A DNA stretch of 64,000 nucleotides from assembly GCA_028554795.2 (NCBI GenBank), contig JAPYKE020000278.1, forward strand, positions 370,020 to 434,019, given 5' to 3'. This DNA comes from Sinohyriopsis cumingii. Its lineage: Eukaryota > Mollusca > Bivalvia > Unionida > Unionidae. Position numbers and translations under genes: made by a program. This document shows, in pieces, positions 61,247 through 64,000 of this stretch. Positions within the stretch are counted from its first letter, which is position 1. Each line of letters begins with the position of its first letter. Under the pieces are notes generated by a model. That model did no database searches. It was not told the origin of the DNA and was given only the letters and a program-made list of their open reading frames with translations.

Positions 61247-64000
<2,754 letters not shown>

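Overview
The whole 64 kb window is one head-to-tail array of a 2.9 kb tandem repeat. There are 21 complete units, a partial 22nd, and 40 bases of a preceding unit. No intact protein gene, rRNA or convincing functional tRNA was found on either strand. The array runs off both ends, so its true size and flanks are unknown.

The DNA is AT-rich and eukaryotic. Each unit carries an eroded Ty3/gypsy reverse transcriptase, a short TTAGGG-type telomere-like motif, and (CT)n, (TA)n, (GTAT)n and (TACA)n-(AT)n microsatellites. This suggests a metazoan; the microsatellite style resembles molluscan, especially cephalopod, DNA, but that guess is weak.

Unit layout, with unit 1 (41..2967) as template: the boundary is set at the end of the long (AT)n tract. 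Then come about 245 bp of unique DNA with an inverted CCAAT pair and a TATA-like site; (CT)n(TA)n; a short AT-rich spacer; (GTAT)n; about 695 bp of unique DNA with a degraded tRNA-like segment, a telomere-like motif and a 14-bp palindrome; about 890 bp of gypsy pol fossil on the + strand; about 760 bp of AT-rich unique DNA; and a CA/TACA run leading into the next (AT)n tract of 65-129 bp.

Units are nearly identical. By eye I find only a handful of substitutions per unit, and every length change lies in the di- and tetranucleotide runs, so every unit length is odd (2869-2961). Shared variants and microsatellite counts show higher-order structure: units 1-5 form a uniform block, units 6-11 alternate with a two-unit period, and units 17-19 are repeated as units 20-22. 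The array therefore looks like a recently homogenised megasatellite growing by block duplication and unequal exchange. The RT stops and frameshifts are the same in all copies, so the element died before the array was amplified. No genes work together here; the interest lies in the array's structure.
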